DNA of 64,000 nucleotides from Ustulina deusta (taxonomy: Eukaryota; Ascomycota; Sordariomycetes; Xylariales; Xylariaceae): assembly GCA_023159155.1 (NCBI GenBank), contig JAJNNX010000001.1:558001-622000 (forward strand), given 5' to 3'. Position 1 is the first letter of the stretch. Each line of letters opens with the position of its first letter. Below, piece by piece: positions 12,050 through 23,730 of this stretch. The notes under the pieces are model-generated. The model was not told the origin of the DNA, searched no databases, and saw only the letters and a list, made by a program, of their open reading frames with translations. The position numbers and the translations under genes were made by a program.

Positions 12050-13311
12050 ATGCCACGCCCCAAAGCGGATGGCCTCGAACCTTATAAAGACATCCCCGTT
12101 GACCATCCTCAGCGCCGAAGAATACAAAACCGGAACGCTCAGCGGACATTCAGAAGTCAGTCTCGAGATCGCCATCCCTGAGATGATGCTAATCGCATGA
12201 ATAAACAGGAAAACGAAGTGCGGGTAATGCGCAGCATCAGATGACGAACGGAGAGAGAAGTCATATGACTTCGGATGCGGCCCTGGACGCCACAAACCTC
12301 AACCCTGGTGAGAAGAATGTGCACTCGCTGCAGGCGTCGTGGCCTGGGTGCCTACCTTCCGAGAACACGATAACAATGCCCAATTCGAATCTCTATTTTG
12401 ACAATAGTGAATCCCAGCTTGACGCATTCCTCGATGACGTCGACTCCGATAACCAGGTCATGTCCAATTCTGGTCACGGCCCAGTTCTCCTAGCAATGGA
12501 CCAAAGCCACCAGGCGGTAGAGTTGCAGCCATCCCAGGGGCGAGGCATGGAGAAGCTCCCAGCACGACTTCCCTCGAGCGAAACCTCTCTCACGAGGTCG
12601 AAGAATACTACGTCGGAGAGCCATTACTCCGTCTCACCAGATACCGATCACTCATCTCGCCAGCAGCAGATAGCCCTTTTGAACTCACCACACCCTTCCG
12701 ACAACTTGGCGAAAGCCGCCAGCAATACTGTAGAGAGGCCCATAGATAACCTTTCCAGCCGCGGGAGCCTTCAGTACTCTAATACGATCAATGCATCTCG
12801 CCAAGCCACCAACATTGCCAACCTAAGAGCAGTGACATATGTACAACCACGTAACCAAGAGAGGATTTCTCCAGGGTCCACTCTAAACGATACCATAATA
12901 GAGCCTACATGGACAAACTCAAGACAGCAGCAACGGTCACTAGATAACGCGTCCGAGGACGGGACGGATGACTCTCGTGCCACAAGCTCCGAGTCTAATC
13001 TCCTTTGGCGTCACCTGATCCACACCTGTTGCGAGAGCGGTCATTTGAGCTTAGTTGAAGAATTGATAGAGGCAGGGTTAGATATCAACAAGAAAGACTC
13101 GGCGGGCAACACACCACTGCACATAGCCGCTGCTGCTGGCCATGATGATCTGATGAGATACTTGTTGATGAAGGGCTGCAGCGTGAATGCGGTCAACGAT
13201 GCCGGGTGGACGGCCGCTCACCTGGCATCAGTCAAAGGACACAGACGTTGTCTCCGATTACTACTCGAGAACAACGTCTCACCCTGGGCAAGATTGAGTG
13301 TGTCAGATTAG
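12050..13311 (+). CDS. bANK transcription factor (basic region plus ankyrin repeats), TOXE-like
   Basis: Two exons, 12050-12155 and 12209-13311, give 402 aa. The 53-bp intron has a GTCAGT donor, a GCTAATC branch site and an AAACAG acceptor. Exon 1 holds a bZIP-type basic region, HPQRRRIQNRNAQRTFR (about residues 19-35), continued by RKR after the splice. No leucine heptads follow. The middle is Ser/Asn/Gln-rich and low in complexity. The C-terminus has about three ankyrin repeats (from about residue 300) with GNTPLHIAAAAGH and GWTAAHLASVKGH cores. This domain order without a zipper defines fungal bANK regulators such as TOXE of the HC-toxin cluster and APS2 of the apicidin cluster (established). 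A role as pathway-specific activator of the flanking enzyme genes is inferred. The start is the first in-frame ATG after a TGA at 12008. Confidence 0.88.
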
Positions 13312-14229
13312 GAAGGGATGGACAATAGACATAATCAATGAAACTGTTGGAGTTTCATCGACATATTACCGAAAGAAGCTAACTTGGTGAGATGAATGAG
13401 ATATCTGAGCATATCGCGACTCATTGGCGGATTGCTTTGGGATTAGATGCAAGTACAAGGTTAGAAACGTCAGCTAGACTTGTATTTCGTGTTATTGGCT
13501 GGGGACTTACACTAACTCCGTATCGTTGCTTACCTTACACGAAACTAGCGACTCGTAAGAGTGTAGATCAGCGACATGGGCCAAAGCCAGAGGGCAGGGT
13601 CCAGGCAATGAACATGCCTGCGGCGGTGGTCGATCTGGCCTAGTGTGCCGTATCTACCGACCGAAAACCCGTATTACGTGACGGGAGTTTACACTACAGT
13701 AGGTAGATGACGTTAGTGGGCCTGAATAATACATTCCCAGGTCGGGGGGACGGCGCGAGCCCGTATATGTTCGCTTCGTTACGGTTGTTCACAGATCCTT
13801 GGATTAGTATTGATTGATTGTACCTCCGCCATGTCCGGGCTCGTTCTGCCAGGAACCCCTTCCCTTTCCGCTCGCTTTGGCCACGCGACCGCGGGCGCAC
13901 TCACAGCACCTGTTGTAATCAAGGCACCCGGATGGTAGATGGGTACTCAGTACTTGCGTGGCGAGTGCACTGGGATTCAACGATGTGTGGGGCAGCGGGT
14001 CGGCAAAGGGCTAATGCTTATACCAACGACTTGTCGCAAGGATTCCCTATTCGTGTTAGGTATATAAAACGACAAGTCCACTCAGGGGACTTCACAAGTG
14101 ATGGCGGGGTACTTGAACCAGGGCATACCTAAGACGGGCCAGTATTTGACCATCTCTTATCGGACAGTGCGAGCCACCGCCTGACCAAGTTCCCAACCGC
14201 ACTCACTTTGCGCAGAAGACACAGACCCT
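13312..14229. other. Intergenic, bANK to NmrA-like gene
   Basis: About 0.9 kb between two genes on the same strand: the 3' end of bANK and the promoter of the reductase. Small open frames here have no recognisable features. Nothing further seen. Confidence 0.65.
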
Positions 14230-15381
14230 ATGGCTGTCATCGCAGTCGCTGGAGGCAACGGAAGTACGGTCAAAGGGTCCTGAGAGATAAGGTGCCTGTC
14301 CGAGTGACTGATCCTTGTTGCAGATGTTGGCCCACACATCCTGGATGCGTTAATCGCAAAGCAGCGCCACAGCATCATCGTCCTTTCCCGCAAGGTATGA
14401 CGTATTGTTGGTGTCTCTCCGTTTTGTTGCCTCTGGCGCTTCCACGCTAACAACATTCTACGCCACTGCGTTAGGCACGTCCCCGAGTTCTTCCGGTGGG
14501 TATTGCTGACCACATATGCGTGGACTACAAGGATCTGGAATGCGTGGCTGCGGCGCTGGATGGTGTGCAGGTCGTGCTGTCGTTTATTCTGCCGTATGCC
14601 GACCAGGACAATGAGGCTCAAAAGGCTCTTATCGATGCATGCATCAGAGCCGGTGTACGACGATTCGCTCCCTCGGAATGGGCAATGTTAGTCGGACTGT
14701 TGTTCCATCTGAGCTCCCGTCGTGCTGATCCCGGGCGTGCCCAGGTCTTCGAATACCGCCAATCCGTTCTACCGAATGCGTAACGAGGTGCGGAGATACC
14801 TCGAGCTCGTCAACACGCCGAAGCTGGTGTTGGAATATACCTGCTTCCAGCCTGGCCTCTTTTTGGACTACTTCACCTATCCGATGCAATCTGCCAAGCA
14901 TCTCAAGATCACCCAACACTACATTGACTTCGATTCGCGTCAAGCTATTTTGATTGGCGATGGTGAGCAGCCCGTTACCTTCACCCTGATCGACGACCTG
15001 GCACGAGTTGTAGCCGAGGCTATTGATTACGAGGGTGTCTGGCCTGCAGACGGTGGAGTTACAGGATGGCAAACCACGTCGGCCGAGCTTGTGCGTCTCG
15101 GAGAACGCCTTCGTGGGGGTCAATGCTTCACTGTTTACCACGTCAGCAAGATCGACCTAGATGCAGGCAATCTCACGTCGCCGTGGTACCCAATCTTAGA
15201 ACACCCTTCCCTTCCCAAGGAGAAGCTTGATGTGATGAGTCGGGAGATCAACGTGCAAGCGCTTAGGGGTATCGCAGAGGGTGAATGGGTGGTAAATGAC
15301 GATTGGAATCGCCTCTTGCCCGACTTCCAGTTCACTAATCCGAGTCAGTTCCTGGCTAGTTGGTGGGTAGACAAACCCTGA
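14230..15381 (+). CDS. NmrA-like / isoflavone reductase-like NAD(P)-binding oxidoreductase
   Basis: Four exons, 14230-14263, 14324-14394, 14475-14686 and 14745-15381, give 317 aa. The N-terminus MAVIAVAGGNGNVG is a glycine-rich dinucleotide-binding loop split by the first intron (GGxGxxG at about residues 8-14). Next come VLSFILPYADQ and a conserved RAGVRRFAPSEW segment typical of NmrA/isoflavone-reductase atypical SDRs. The C-terminal half carries the substrate region (LVLEYTCFQPGLFLDYF). Such proteins are either NAD(P)H reductases in natural-product pathways or redox-sensing co-regulators. In this cluster-like setting a reductase is more likely, but no catalytic residue separates the two. 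The first three introns are 60, 80 and 58 bp with good donors. Confidence 0.88.
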
Positions 15382-16671
15382 AGATGTCGTTTAAGCGTTA
15401 GTCTATAAACTACCATTGCTGTCTCATCAATGCTGCTCGTGGTTTTGATGACATCACAAGATTGACTCCAGATAGCCTGCACGCCGACTCGGTTCCATCG
15501 GAGAACTTCGGTCTTAAGATGATTACGAAACGCAGTCGCCTTCAAGCGACGGTCCGGAGGTGAGGGGACAAGCTTCCCCACCCCGGGTACGCAGGTAAGA
15601 CGGCATATCCTACAGCACTGTAGTCCATAAGAGGCAACCCGCATTGCGGCTGTAAGCCGAATCAAGCTTTGCAGGCCCACAAGATCCAGACATCCGAATC
15701 GGGAAAATGAGCCTTCTTGAATAGAAGTCACATGCTGAACACGAGATGCAGGCGAAGCCGAGAACCGGCGTATGTCAGTATGACCGAGCGTTTTTCTGCA
15801 TGAGAAACGATAAGCAGAAAAGTTGACGTTAAGGTGGGAATGAATGGAACAGATAATGGAAGATCAAGATAAGGGTGCATACAAAATGTATAGCAGGAAA
15901 TGGAGTAATCATTATACTTTGCAAGCTTGGCACTTCTAATTGGCTACAGATAAAAAACGGGACAGCCTTACCTCGCCTTACAGCTGAGAGGTACCCATAC
16001 GCACAGACCCAGCGATACAGACTGACCTAGCTACCTATACAGCTCATACAACTCATATATAAACGAAAGTTGCGATAGCTTCATCTACTGTTTCAATTCA
16101 AATAATACATCAGGTTTATTTTCATGGAATAGCTAATTCAGATAGCTAACTAGAATATAATACAAACCTAACACTTTAATTCTAATACATCCTATAATTT
16201 TCAATGTTGCCACACGCAGCCAAGCGAAACTAGTAGCCAGTAACCAATATAGCTCATGACCAATATAATAACTAATAGGTGCCGAGGTAGTTATACACGC
16301 AGACCCTACATATAGGGAGTATTGGTTAAGTGTAAACCGTTGAAAATTGTAAACGGTGAAGGTTTCAACGTTTATCGATAGCAAAACGTTTATGGCAAAC
16401 TATGTACCTAGGTATAAATTAACTATTAAGGTAGCGGTTTAAAACCCCCAGCTGGGGCTAGTAAGGTAATAAGTAATGCCCCACACTCGTATATTCCATC
16501 CACGTAAACAGATCAAACGACCTTTTTGATACCATAGAAGATTATTCATAAATCAACTACATTATTCTCCAAGCCCAATTCAACCCCCTCCATGTTAGGT
16601 ACACGTATGCCGAACTAAGATACTCCAACCCCTCACTCCATCGCCCCCATGTGCCTGTTATAATCTTAATC
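15382..16671. other. Intergenic, convergent 3' ends
   Basis: About 1.3 kb between the convergent NmrA-like and SnoaL-like genes. It becomes AT-rich near 15.9-16.5 kb. A 128-residue minus frame at 15345-15731 has no domain and overlaps the end of the reductase gene. I see no gene or RNA. Confidence 0.65.
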
Positions 16672-17124
16672 TTAATCTTCATCTGAATCCGAGCGCTTGG
16701 CCCATTCCGCTTTGATGCGTGGGACCATATCCAAGACAACAGCACTGTCGACGAATTCCTCGACTCGCCGAATCTTGGTGCCGGTTTCGTCCATTTTCAA
16801 GGTGAAGATGTATTCGTTACGGAACGGGCCCAGTATCGTGTCGGCGATACCATTCGCGTGCATGATGACGGACCTCTTCTCGACGTCGATGAGGGTTTCC
16901 TCCTCGCGGACCTGGATCCTGTAGTTCTGGTATAGTCTCTTGATGCTGTTGAAGAAGGCGGCCAGGTCGTCGTTTGTCATGCACGGCCGCTGCAGAGACG
17001 CCGGGTACAGCTGGTGTGTGCAGTCCGGTGTTCGAATCCGCAGCGTGGATTCCACCGTCCATTCATCGTAACTCTTGGAGAACGCCATCGCGGTCTCGAG
17101 GAGCGTTTGCCTGTCAGGAGCCAT
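16672..17124 (-). CDS. SnoaL-like (NTF2-fold) small protein
   Basis: Single exon, 150 aa, starting MAPDRQTLLETAMAFSKSYD. The alternation of helices and strands, the HQLYPASLQRP turn and the acidic segment FTLKMDETGTKIRRVEEFVDS match the small SnoaL-like/NTF2-fold proteins common in fungal metabolite clusters. In meroterpenoid clusters, members such as Trt14 and AusH catalyse non-redox isomerisation and ring rearrangement (established). A similar cyclase or isomerase role is inferred. No signal peptide or membrane segment is seen, so it is probably cytosolic. It is divergent from P450-B, sharing a promoter of about 0.6 kb. The last residues (KRSDSDED) are acidic and not part of the fold. The reaction is unknown. 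Confidence 0.8.
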   Translation of the reverse strand: MAPDRQTLLETAMAFSKSYDEWTVESTLRIRTPDCTHQLYPASLQRPCMTNDDLAAFFNSIKRLYQNYRIQVREEETLIDVEKRSVIMHANGIADTILGPFRNEYIFTLKMDETGTKIRRVEEFVDSAVVLDMVPRIKAEWAKRSDSDED

Positions 17125-17733
17125 GTCTGCGCGTCTGCGCCGTGCCGGGCCCTTGCTCTGCTAGATTAGGTTGTTGGAATTTGCCAGAGCCGATAGGTTC
17201 CCTCGATATCTGGAAGGCCGAGAACCTGGGCTGGTTAATGTCAACTATCACGGGAGCAGACACTGCAGATGAAGCTAACCGACGTAACCTCAAGAGCGAT
17301 GGGTATTGATAAGGGTAACGGCTACCTATGCGAGGGGCCTAGCCAGAAATGGGTTAAATACTAAGCTAGGTGACCAAGCAATAGCATCAAATCGTACGAG
17401 TCTCCTACGAGCACCATTCACACCAATCCTAGTTTTGGGTCTTGCAGCTCAGGTTGAATGCGACGCATGCGCTGACACCTGGGACAGATCTTCTTCTTGC
17501 TGACTATTCACGATTATTATTACAAGTCTGACATACAAGGCCTTTGATAAGCGCTAGTCGGAAACTATAGGTTGTCGGGGAGGCCTGTCTCAACCCGATG
17601 AGCCATGATTACTCGATAGCAAGATCATGAACATTATCTACCTGGATGTTTAAAAGACCTCAAAATCAAGTGATCAGAAGGCTATACCGAAGGAAATGCC
17701 CATAAGGTTGTAGACCCGAATTGTGAAATCGAA
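17125..17733. promoter_or_regulatory. Shared divergent promoter, SnoaL-like / P450-B
   Basis: A 609-bp spacer between start codons facing away from each other, so both promoters lie here. No operator could be assigned with confidence, and the TOXE tox-box consensus was not found by eye in the spots I checked. Confidence 0.6.
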
Positions 17734-19618
17734 ATGTCGTCTTCACCCCTTTTTCTATTGAACCACTACTCGTGGAACGAGAGACTGAGTTCTACTCCTG
17801 TTTCCGTTGTTGTGGCCTCGCTAGTGACAGCCCTCTTCTCCGTCCTGTTTTACTTCTTTCGTGAACTTTCCAAGACGTTCAACAAGCGCCCATCCCATTT
17901 CGTGGGTCGTAGCTGGTTCGACTCTTGGAGCCAACCCAAGGTCAACGCGCCGCTTGTGGAGGTCGTTAACAATGACTACCGGGAGGCCCTAGCACGTGGA
18001 TCTAAGCAGGTATGACTTCGCGAATGGCACTTGCGAAGGGCGTCTCATGCTGATCTACAGAGAGTTCTAGTACCCTGACCGCGCTTATCGCATTCAGCAC
18101 TTTCCTGGGGAGATCGTCATCATTCCTCACCGATGTCTGGATGAAATCAAGAACTCTACAGATGCCAAACTGAGCTTCCAGCAAGGCTCTTATGACTTCT
18201 TCCTAGGAGACCATACCGGCATCACCGGGCACGAGAAGGCCACGGCTGCATTGCTCCGGGGTCACCTTGGTCGTCTCCTCGATAAGGTGTACTCTGTTGT
18301 CGAAGATGAAGCTATCCGATCAATGAAGACCCAAGTTGGTGATTGCAAGGAGTGGACAGAGATGGCCTTGTTCCCTGTCGCTGTCAAGATGATTATCATG
18401 ATATCGCAACGCGTCTTTGTTGGAGAACCTCTATGTCGAGACGAGAAATGGGTTAGCTATCCTTCAAGTCTGCTGATCTCGCCACCCATGCTAATGGTGC
18501 TGAATAGATTAAAGCCATCACAGTCATGACTCAGGGTGCATTCGAGAGTGTCCCTGATCTGTGGCCCGCCCATCCCATCTTCCGCCCGTATATCGCCTGG
18601 AAACATCCACGGTTGCATGCTGTTCGATCGGCGAGGAAAGACGCGCGAAAGTGAGCGCCATCCCATCATGAAACTGCATATTTATTCGCGTATCTAGCTA
18701 ACTTAAGTACAGGATCATCGAACCAGTCGTTCAGCAACGCCTTGCAGAAAGCCAAAAGCCGGGCTTTGTGCCACCGGATGACTTGATTCAGTTGGTTATG
18801 GACACTGTCAAGGGAAATAAAGGCAAGGACGTAGATTTCCAGATCACGGCACAAGTGGGTACCAGCCGGGCTGCGTTGTTCACCACGGCATCGACGGTTA
18901 CTCACCTCATGTACGACTTGGCCGCGCGACCTCAGTATATCGAACCACTCCGCGAAGAGGTTCTCGCTCTCGGCGACGTGCCGATGAACAGATTGAACGT
19001 CGCAAAGCTTCGCAAGATGGACTCTTTCATTCGCGAATGCCAGCGGTTCGCCTTGTTCATGTTGGGTACGTATGGTGTTCACTTCCTCGAAACGTATTCA
19101 GCGATATTGATGAACCGCAATTTCAGTTGGCACGATCCGCAAGGTGACGACAGCATTTACCATGGCAGACGGCACACACCTCCCAGTTGGTGCTCTTGTT
19201 GGAGTCGATACACAACACAATGTGTTCCAACATTCAACTCTTGAGAACCCCGACGTGTTCGATGGGTTTCGATTTGAGAAGCTGCGCAATGCCGCGAACT
19301 CGGATTCAAAGTTCCAGGTGTGTTCCACTGCCCGACTTAACTATTCCCGTCAATATATGCTTCGTGTTATCTGACATATGACGTAATAAGGCTGTCAGCA
19401 CGGGAGAGGATCACCTCGTCTTTGGCCTGGGCACCCAGGCCTGCCCCGGGCGCTTCTTCGCCATCCATGAAGCTAAAGTCCTCATGGCACGGTTTCTCAA
19501 ATTCTACGACTTCAAGCTATCCAATGATGCCCCTGGACACCCCATGCGTAATGCCGTTGGCGTCCTGACTGTCGTTGACCCTACAGCCAAGTTTTGGTTT
19601 AAGGCCCGAAGTTCTTGA
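17734..19618 (+). CDS. Cytochrome P450 monooxygenase (P450-B)
   Basis: Six exons, 17734-18009, 18071-18451, 18508-18650, 18713-19065, 19127-19317 and 19391-19618, give 523 aa with introns of 56-73 bp. One membrane anchor lies at about residues 23-42 (VSVVVASLVTALFSVLFYFF). The K-helix ExxR is E375-R378 (RECQR) and the heme loop is FGLGTQACPG with ligand C466. The I-helix region reads SRAALFTTAST, without the common AGxDT sequence but with a TT pair, as in ent-kaurene-oxidase-like (CYP503-type) fungal P450s. The DGTHLPVG and FDGFRFEKLR segments fit the same clan, in which terpenoid and meroterpenoid oxidases are frequent (established). Terpenoid chemistry here is inference. It resembles P450-C more than P450-A. 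Confidence 0.92.
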
Positions 19619-20174
19619 ATACTGTGATAAGCAATACTGGTTGAAACTTGGCCCACGCCTAAGTATGGCGCGGCAATAGAGTTCATGTGTCACTAGAATA
19701 GTTGTGTCTGGGTTTTACCAGCTTACATAAGAAGAGATTGGGTTATCCATCTGTACAAGTCATAATTTAGTTAGTGAAGGTGTGTTGATTGTTTGTTACA
19801 AGTTACCTAGATGCTATTACTGTTGCTAACTAGGTGAAAGGTGTGATCGAGGTACAGGGTATGAACCATTTGATCTTTCTAACAGCTCTCAAGCTGTCTG
19901 TCGAGCCGTTGGACAACGTAGTATAGAAACACTATATTCGGAATGGGGAACTAAACTACTTCTCTATGGAGTCTGCAAAAATAGACCTAACCTAATGAAT
20001 AACAAGCGCCAAATAGCTTCGCGAGTTTCTTATCGTATTAGCTATGGAATGAGTGACTGATTGAATTTGTTTTATCTTCATCGTCCCACATTAGGGATTT
20101 GTTACTCGTAAGCTATCTCAGATTTGTAGCTGGCTTCATCGCTGCACCGGGCAGTCTAATGGCTACCTATGACA
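19619..20174. other. Intergenic, convergent 3' ends
   Basis: A 556-bp spacer between the stop codons of P450-B (+) and the dehydrogenase (-). It is moderately AT-rich with no coding or RNA signal. Confidence 0.7.
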
Positions 20175-21185
20175 TCATTCTTTAGGCTCGGCATCCGTAG
20201 ACATGGCGATGGCCCTGGTAGCTTCCAAGTCATGATTCCACTGTCCCAGCTTTTGTTCCAATGCCAACACGCAGTCGCCTCCCAGTATCATGCGTAGGTA
20301 ATCATGGCCTTCGACGACAGCTTTGAAGATAGCCCTCGCACCCTTGTCCGGATCACCCCTGACAAACTGCGCCGGGAGCTCCGTGATGCCTTTCGACATG
20401 GTGACCATTGCGTCGAGCGCAGTGCCCTTGTATCCATCGCTGAAGCCGTTTTCGAGCGCAGCTGGGGTGACCAGCCGGAGCGAGAACTGCGTACGGAATC
20501 CACCAGGCTCTACAATCAAGACCTTGATGCCCAAGGTCTCGACCTCCTGCTTCAGAGACTCATGGATAGCCTCGATGGCAAATTTGCTTGCGGAATACAC
20601 TCCCCGTCCAGGGCGCGCTATGAAACTGCGCTCGCAAAAAGGGGGGGGGCTTGTTAGCTATGCTATTCACGGCCGAGCGAGAACCGCCCGGAGCGTTTTG
20701 TTTGACTTACCCCGCCCCGCTGCTGATGAGGACAATCTCGCCACGACCTTTCTTCCGCATGGCCGGCAAGACGGCGCGAACGGCGCGCAGAGGTCCCCAG
20801 AAATTGACCTCCATCTGGTCGCGGACCTCCTCCTCACTGGGGACAATCGGTTAGCAGGCGACAGGCATTGTTTCTCGGAAGCAAGGACTGACGTCGTGTC
20901 TTCGACACCGCCGATGAAGGCGTAGCCTGCATTGTTTACGAGTACGTCGATGTCGTACTCCTCCTGGGCCTTGGCAAACTGATCGAACGAGTCTGGATGC
21001 GCGGGATCAAGCTGCAGCCAGATCCCTCCTTTGGCAGTAAAGTCGGGGTTGGCGGCCTGCGCCTTGGCCACGTCGCGGGTAGCGCCGATGACTTTGTGTC
21101 CTGCCTCGAGAGCTACCAAGCCGAGAGATTGACCGAACCCTGAGGAAGCCCCCGTAATCAGCCAGGCAGTCTTTGGTGCCGCCAT
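20175..21185 (-). CDS. Short-chain dehydrogenase/reductase (classical SDR)
   Basis: Three exons, 21185-20893, 20836-20711 and 20625-20175 (introns 56 and 85 bp), give 289 aa. The nucleotide-binding motif TGASSGFG is at residues 11-18, NNAG at 84-87, the ISSGAG serine strand follows, and the catalytic pair is Y150-x3-K154 (YSASK). All classical SDR landmarks are present, so it is probably an active NAD(P)(H) alcohol/ketone oxidoreductase. The start was chosen at MAAPKTAWLITGASSG because the fold begins at once. The open frame extends 110 codons upstream into low-complexity His/Pro/Thr sequence that is unlikely to be translated. Exon 1 is GC-richer than the neighbouring P450s, and intron 2 contains a run of nine G (20641-20649). 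Substrate unknown. Confidence 0.92.
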
Positions 21186-22094
21186 GGTGGTGCGCGAAGG
21201 GGGAGGGGGATGAAGTTGTGTGTGTGTGTGCGCGTGTATGCTTGTGTTTTGGGGGGCGCGGGTCAGCCGAAGTTGGCTGTTCGGTGCTGCTAACAGAGGA
21301 GAAGGGCGAGATGGACGGCTGAAGTAGGTTTGTCGAACTGTGTAGCTGGCCAGCTGCCCAAAAGAAGCCTTGGTCTTGAACATGGCAGGACGGAGTCGCG
21401 GACTTAAGACTGTTACAGCCGTAAGAAGCGGAGCAAACAACAATAATAATACAGAATTGGGGGTCACTGACGAAGTTCTAGTTTCATGCCGCATGCGGTG
21501 GGTGCCCAAACGCATTGCAACGCCTACCCACGCACCAACGGACCTATTCGTAGTTCCGTGGATACATGTAAGGTAGCTAGCTTAGGTAAGTATCTAATAG
21601 GTAAGCTTATCAATGCCTGGCCCTTGAGTTGTGTTAGAATCGTACTATTACATCATAACGCAGAAGACAAGTTGTATATGCGCAACGAAGGCTAGTGACG
21701 GAGGAAGAACAACAACATGGACGGGATGATCATGAGGTTTTTTTCTCTTCCACATTCATAGAGCCTGCGCGCTGCGTCGCCGCGAACGACATCGGCAATC
21801 CCTGTGCCTCGGCTCATCATCGATTATCGGCGCTTGGCTTACTGTAATTATCTTCACCCCTCTCCCTGCGCACATCCACGCCACAAGATCATATAGAGTT
21901 GGTTATGGCAATTGTGAATATTTTATTTGATTATGTCTATAGTGGGCCAAGTTGCGAACAGGGTGCTCACCCGTTCAATCCTGTATTGCTCATGAGCTGC
22001 GAGGTCTGCGTACTGAGCCGCTTCTTGTCTCTCACAGCAGATAGATAGCCAGCTGCGTAGAGAATATGTACATCTACGAATGCGGACACAACGA
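21186..22094. other. Intergenic, upstream of SDR
   Basis: About 0.9 kb between the SDR start and the P450-C stop (both minus strand). It contains a short GT-rich dinucleotide run just upstream of the SDR start (about 21218-21240) and pyrimidine/purine-biased patches. No gene seen. Confidence 0.65.
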
Positions 22095-23730
22095 TTATAC
22101 CTCTGGCAGCGTAGGAATTTCAATCTCCTCCTTCCGGCGTCGAACCTGGACTACGCGCGTATCGCCAGCGGGAACATTCGCACTAGCGTCCGCTCTCGTG
22201 GCCCCTTTTTTGAACTCGATGTCGTATTTTAGTACGAGATGAGCCAAAATGATCTTGAGCTCGTGAGCCGCGAGGAAACGCCCGGGACAGGCATGCTTGC
22301 CGAAACCAAAGGCAAGATGTTCCGCCGTCGCCGACACGAGCTGTCCCTTTTGTTCATACCCGTTCTGTCGGAGGTTGTAGAATCGGTATGGGTCCCATTT
22401 CTTCGCATCTTTATAGGTTTTCTCGCTTTGCATAATGTCCGTTATGATGGTAGTTAGGTAACCCTTGGGGATCGTGACTCCGTTGGGTAATGTGGCGTCT
22501 TCTTTGACATATCGGTTCATGATTGCTGGTGCTACCGTGTCAAGCCGTTGTGATTCTTTGATGGCGCTATCCAGGAGCTGCATGTGGTAAACACCCGTCT
22601 TATTAAGGCCATGGGTTGTAATGGCCTGCGCGGCCTCCTTGCGCAATTCTGTCATCAACTGAGGATGATCAGCGAGCCGAAGTAGGGTCCTGAACAGCAG
22701 GTCCCCCGTAGTGTGGATGGCAGCAAGGGCTAATCCCACCTGGGCTATCGCCTCGTCATATTCCCTGCCTTTGGCCACTTGCCGGTACCATGAGATCGCA
22801 TCTGCACGCCCACCCTTCTCGTTGTCCGTTGCTTCGTCTCGTGCGCGCTTCGCGATGATAGGACCGATAATTTGGCATGCCTCCCTCATCGAGGCTCGCA
22901 CACGGCCAGCGCGAACGTTAAACCACTGGGCGATCCAAGTCAGTGGCCAGGAATATCTTCCCAGCTCCTTTGAGGCTAGGAAGGTATCCACCGTGTATGT
23001 GACGCTCAGTCGCAACCAGTCCGGGTTGTTCGATAGCTCCGGCCCAACGAAGAGTCTAGCTGTCACTTGCGCTACCATGAATAGCACTGTTTTCTTCAAC
23101 TCGATCTCGTGGAACTTGGAATCCTCGCCCCAATTCTTTCGGGCAGCCTCTGCCATGGTATTGGAAATCGGAGCTGTCAGCTTCTCCATATTCGGGGAGA
23201 TCTTCTTTTGGACAGCGTCGATGGCGATCCCTGACTTGAGTATGGACCCAAACGCCTCGAATCCTGGCAGGTATCCCATCATATCCTTTCCGAACCGTTA
23301 GCAAATATATCATGTCTCGCAGTAATTCCATTGTGCTCCTTCACTCACTCTGTGCGCAAACTCGGCGAAGCTAAAGCGATTATCGTTCTTAATATACTCG
23401 GCATAATGCGGAGGAAGGTATGTCATGACCCCGCGGGTGTCTGTAACGACATGAAAGGGGCCATCCGTCTGTTCGCAGGACTTGTCAGTTTGTCGTAGCT
23501 TCATTGTAAGTTACCGAACTGACCAGTCTTTGCCCCTCTTGCAGTACCTCAGCTGCATTCGTTTGGAACCGCTTCCGCGCATTCCGCCAAGTCCATTCAC
23601 CCCTTTTTACATTAACGATGGGAAACTTGAGTCGACTTTGGAATCGCGCAATGATGAAGGAAGACACAACTGCAAGTGTCAAGGAGATCAAAAGCGAAAC
23701 TACGAGTTGAGAGCCTATGTTTGACGCCAT
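22095..23730 (-). CDS. Cytochrome P450 monooxygenase (P450-C)
   Basis: Three exons, 23730-23524, 23468-23349 and 23285-22095 (introns 55 and 63 bp), give 505 aa. The start at MASNIGSQLVVSLLISLTLA was chosen because it puts the single membrane anchor at residues 9-28; an upstream in-frame ATG would add a 46-residue basic leader. The I-helix reads ALAAIHTTGD, the K-helix ExxR is in KESQR, and the heme loop is FGFGKHACPG with ligand C442. The HTTG motif and the ACPGRFLAAHELK segment are like P450-B and CYP503-type terpenoid oxidases. It is divergent from the cupin gene across about 0.5 kb, so co-regulation is plausible. Substrate unknown. Confidence 0.92.

Noticed and set aside
11921..12295. 124-codon minus frame across the bANK start
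   Set aside because: It overlaps the basic-region exon antisense and has no family features.
14644..15141. 165-codon minus frame inside the NmrA-like gene
   Set aside because: Antisense shadow of a well-supported spliced gene.
15345..15731. 128-codon minus frame with several Cys
   Set aside because: Cys spacing does not fit a Zn2Cys6 or other finger, and it overlaps the end of the NmrA-like gene.
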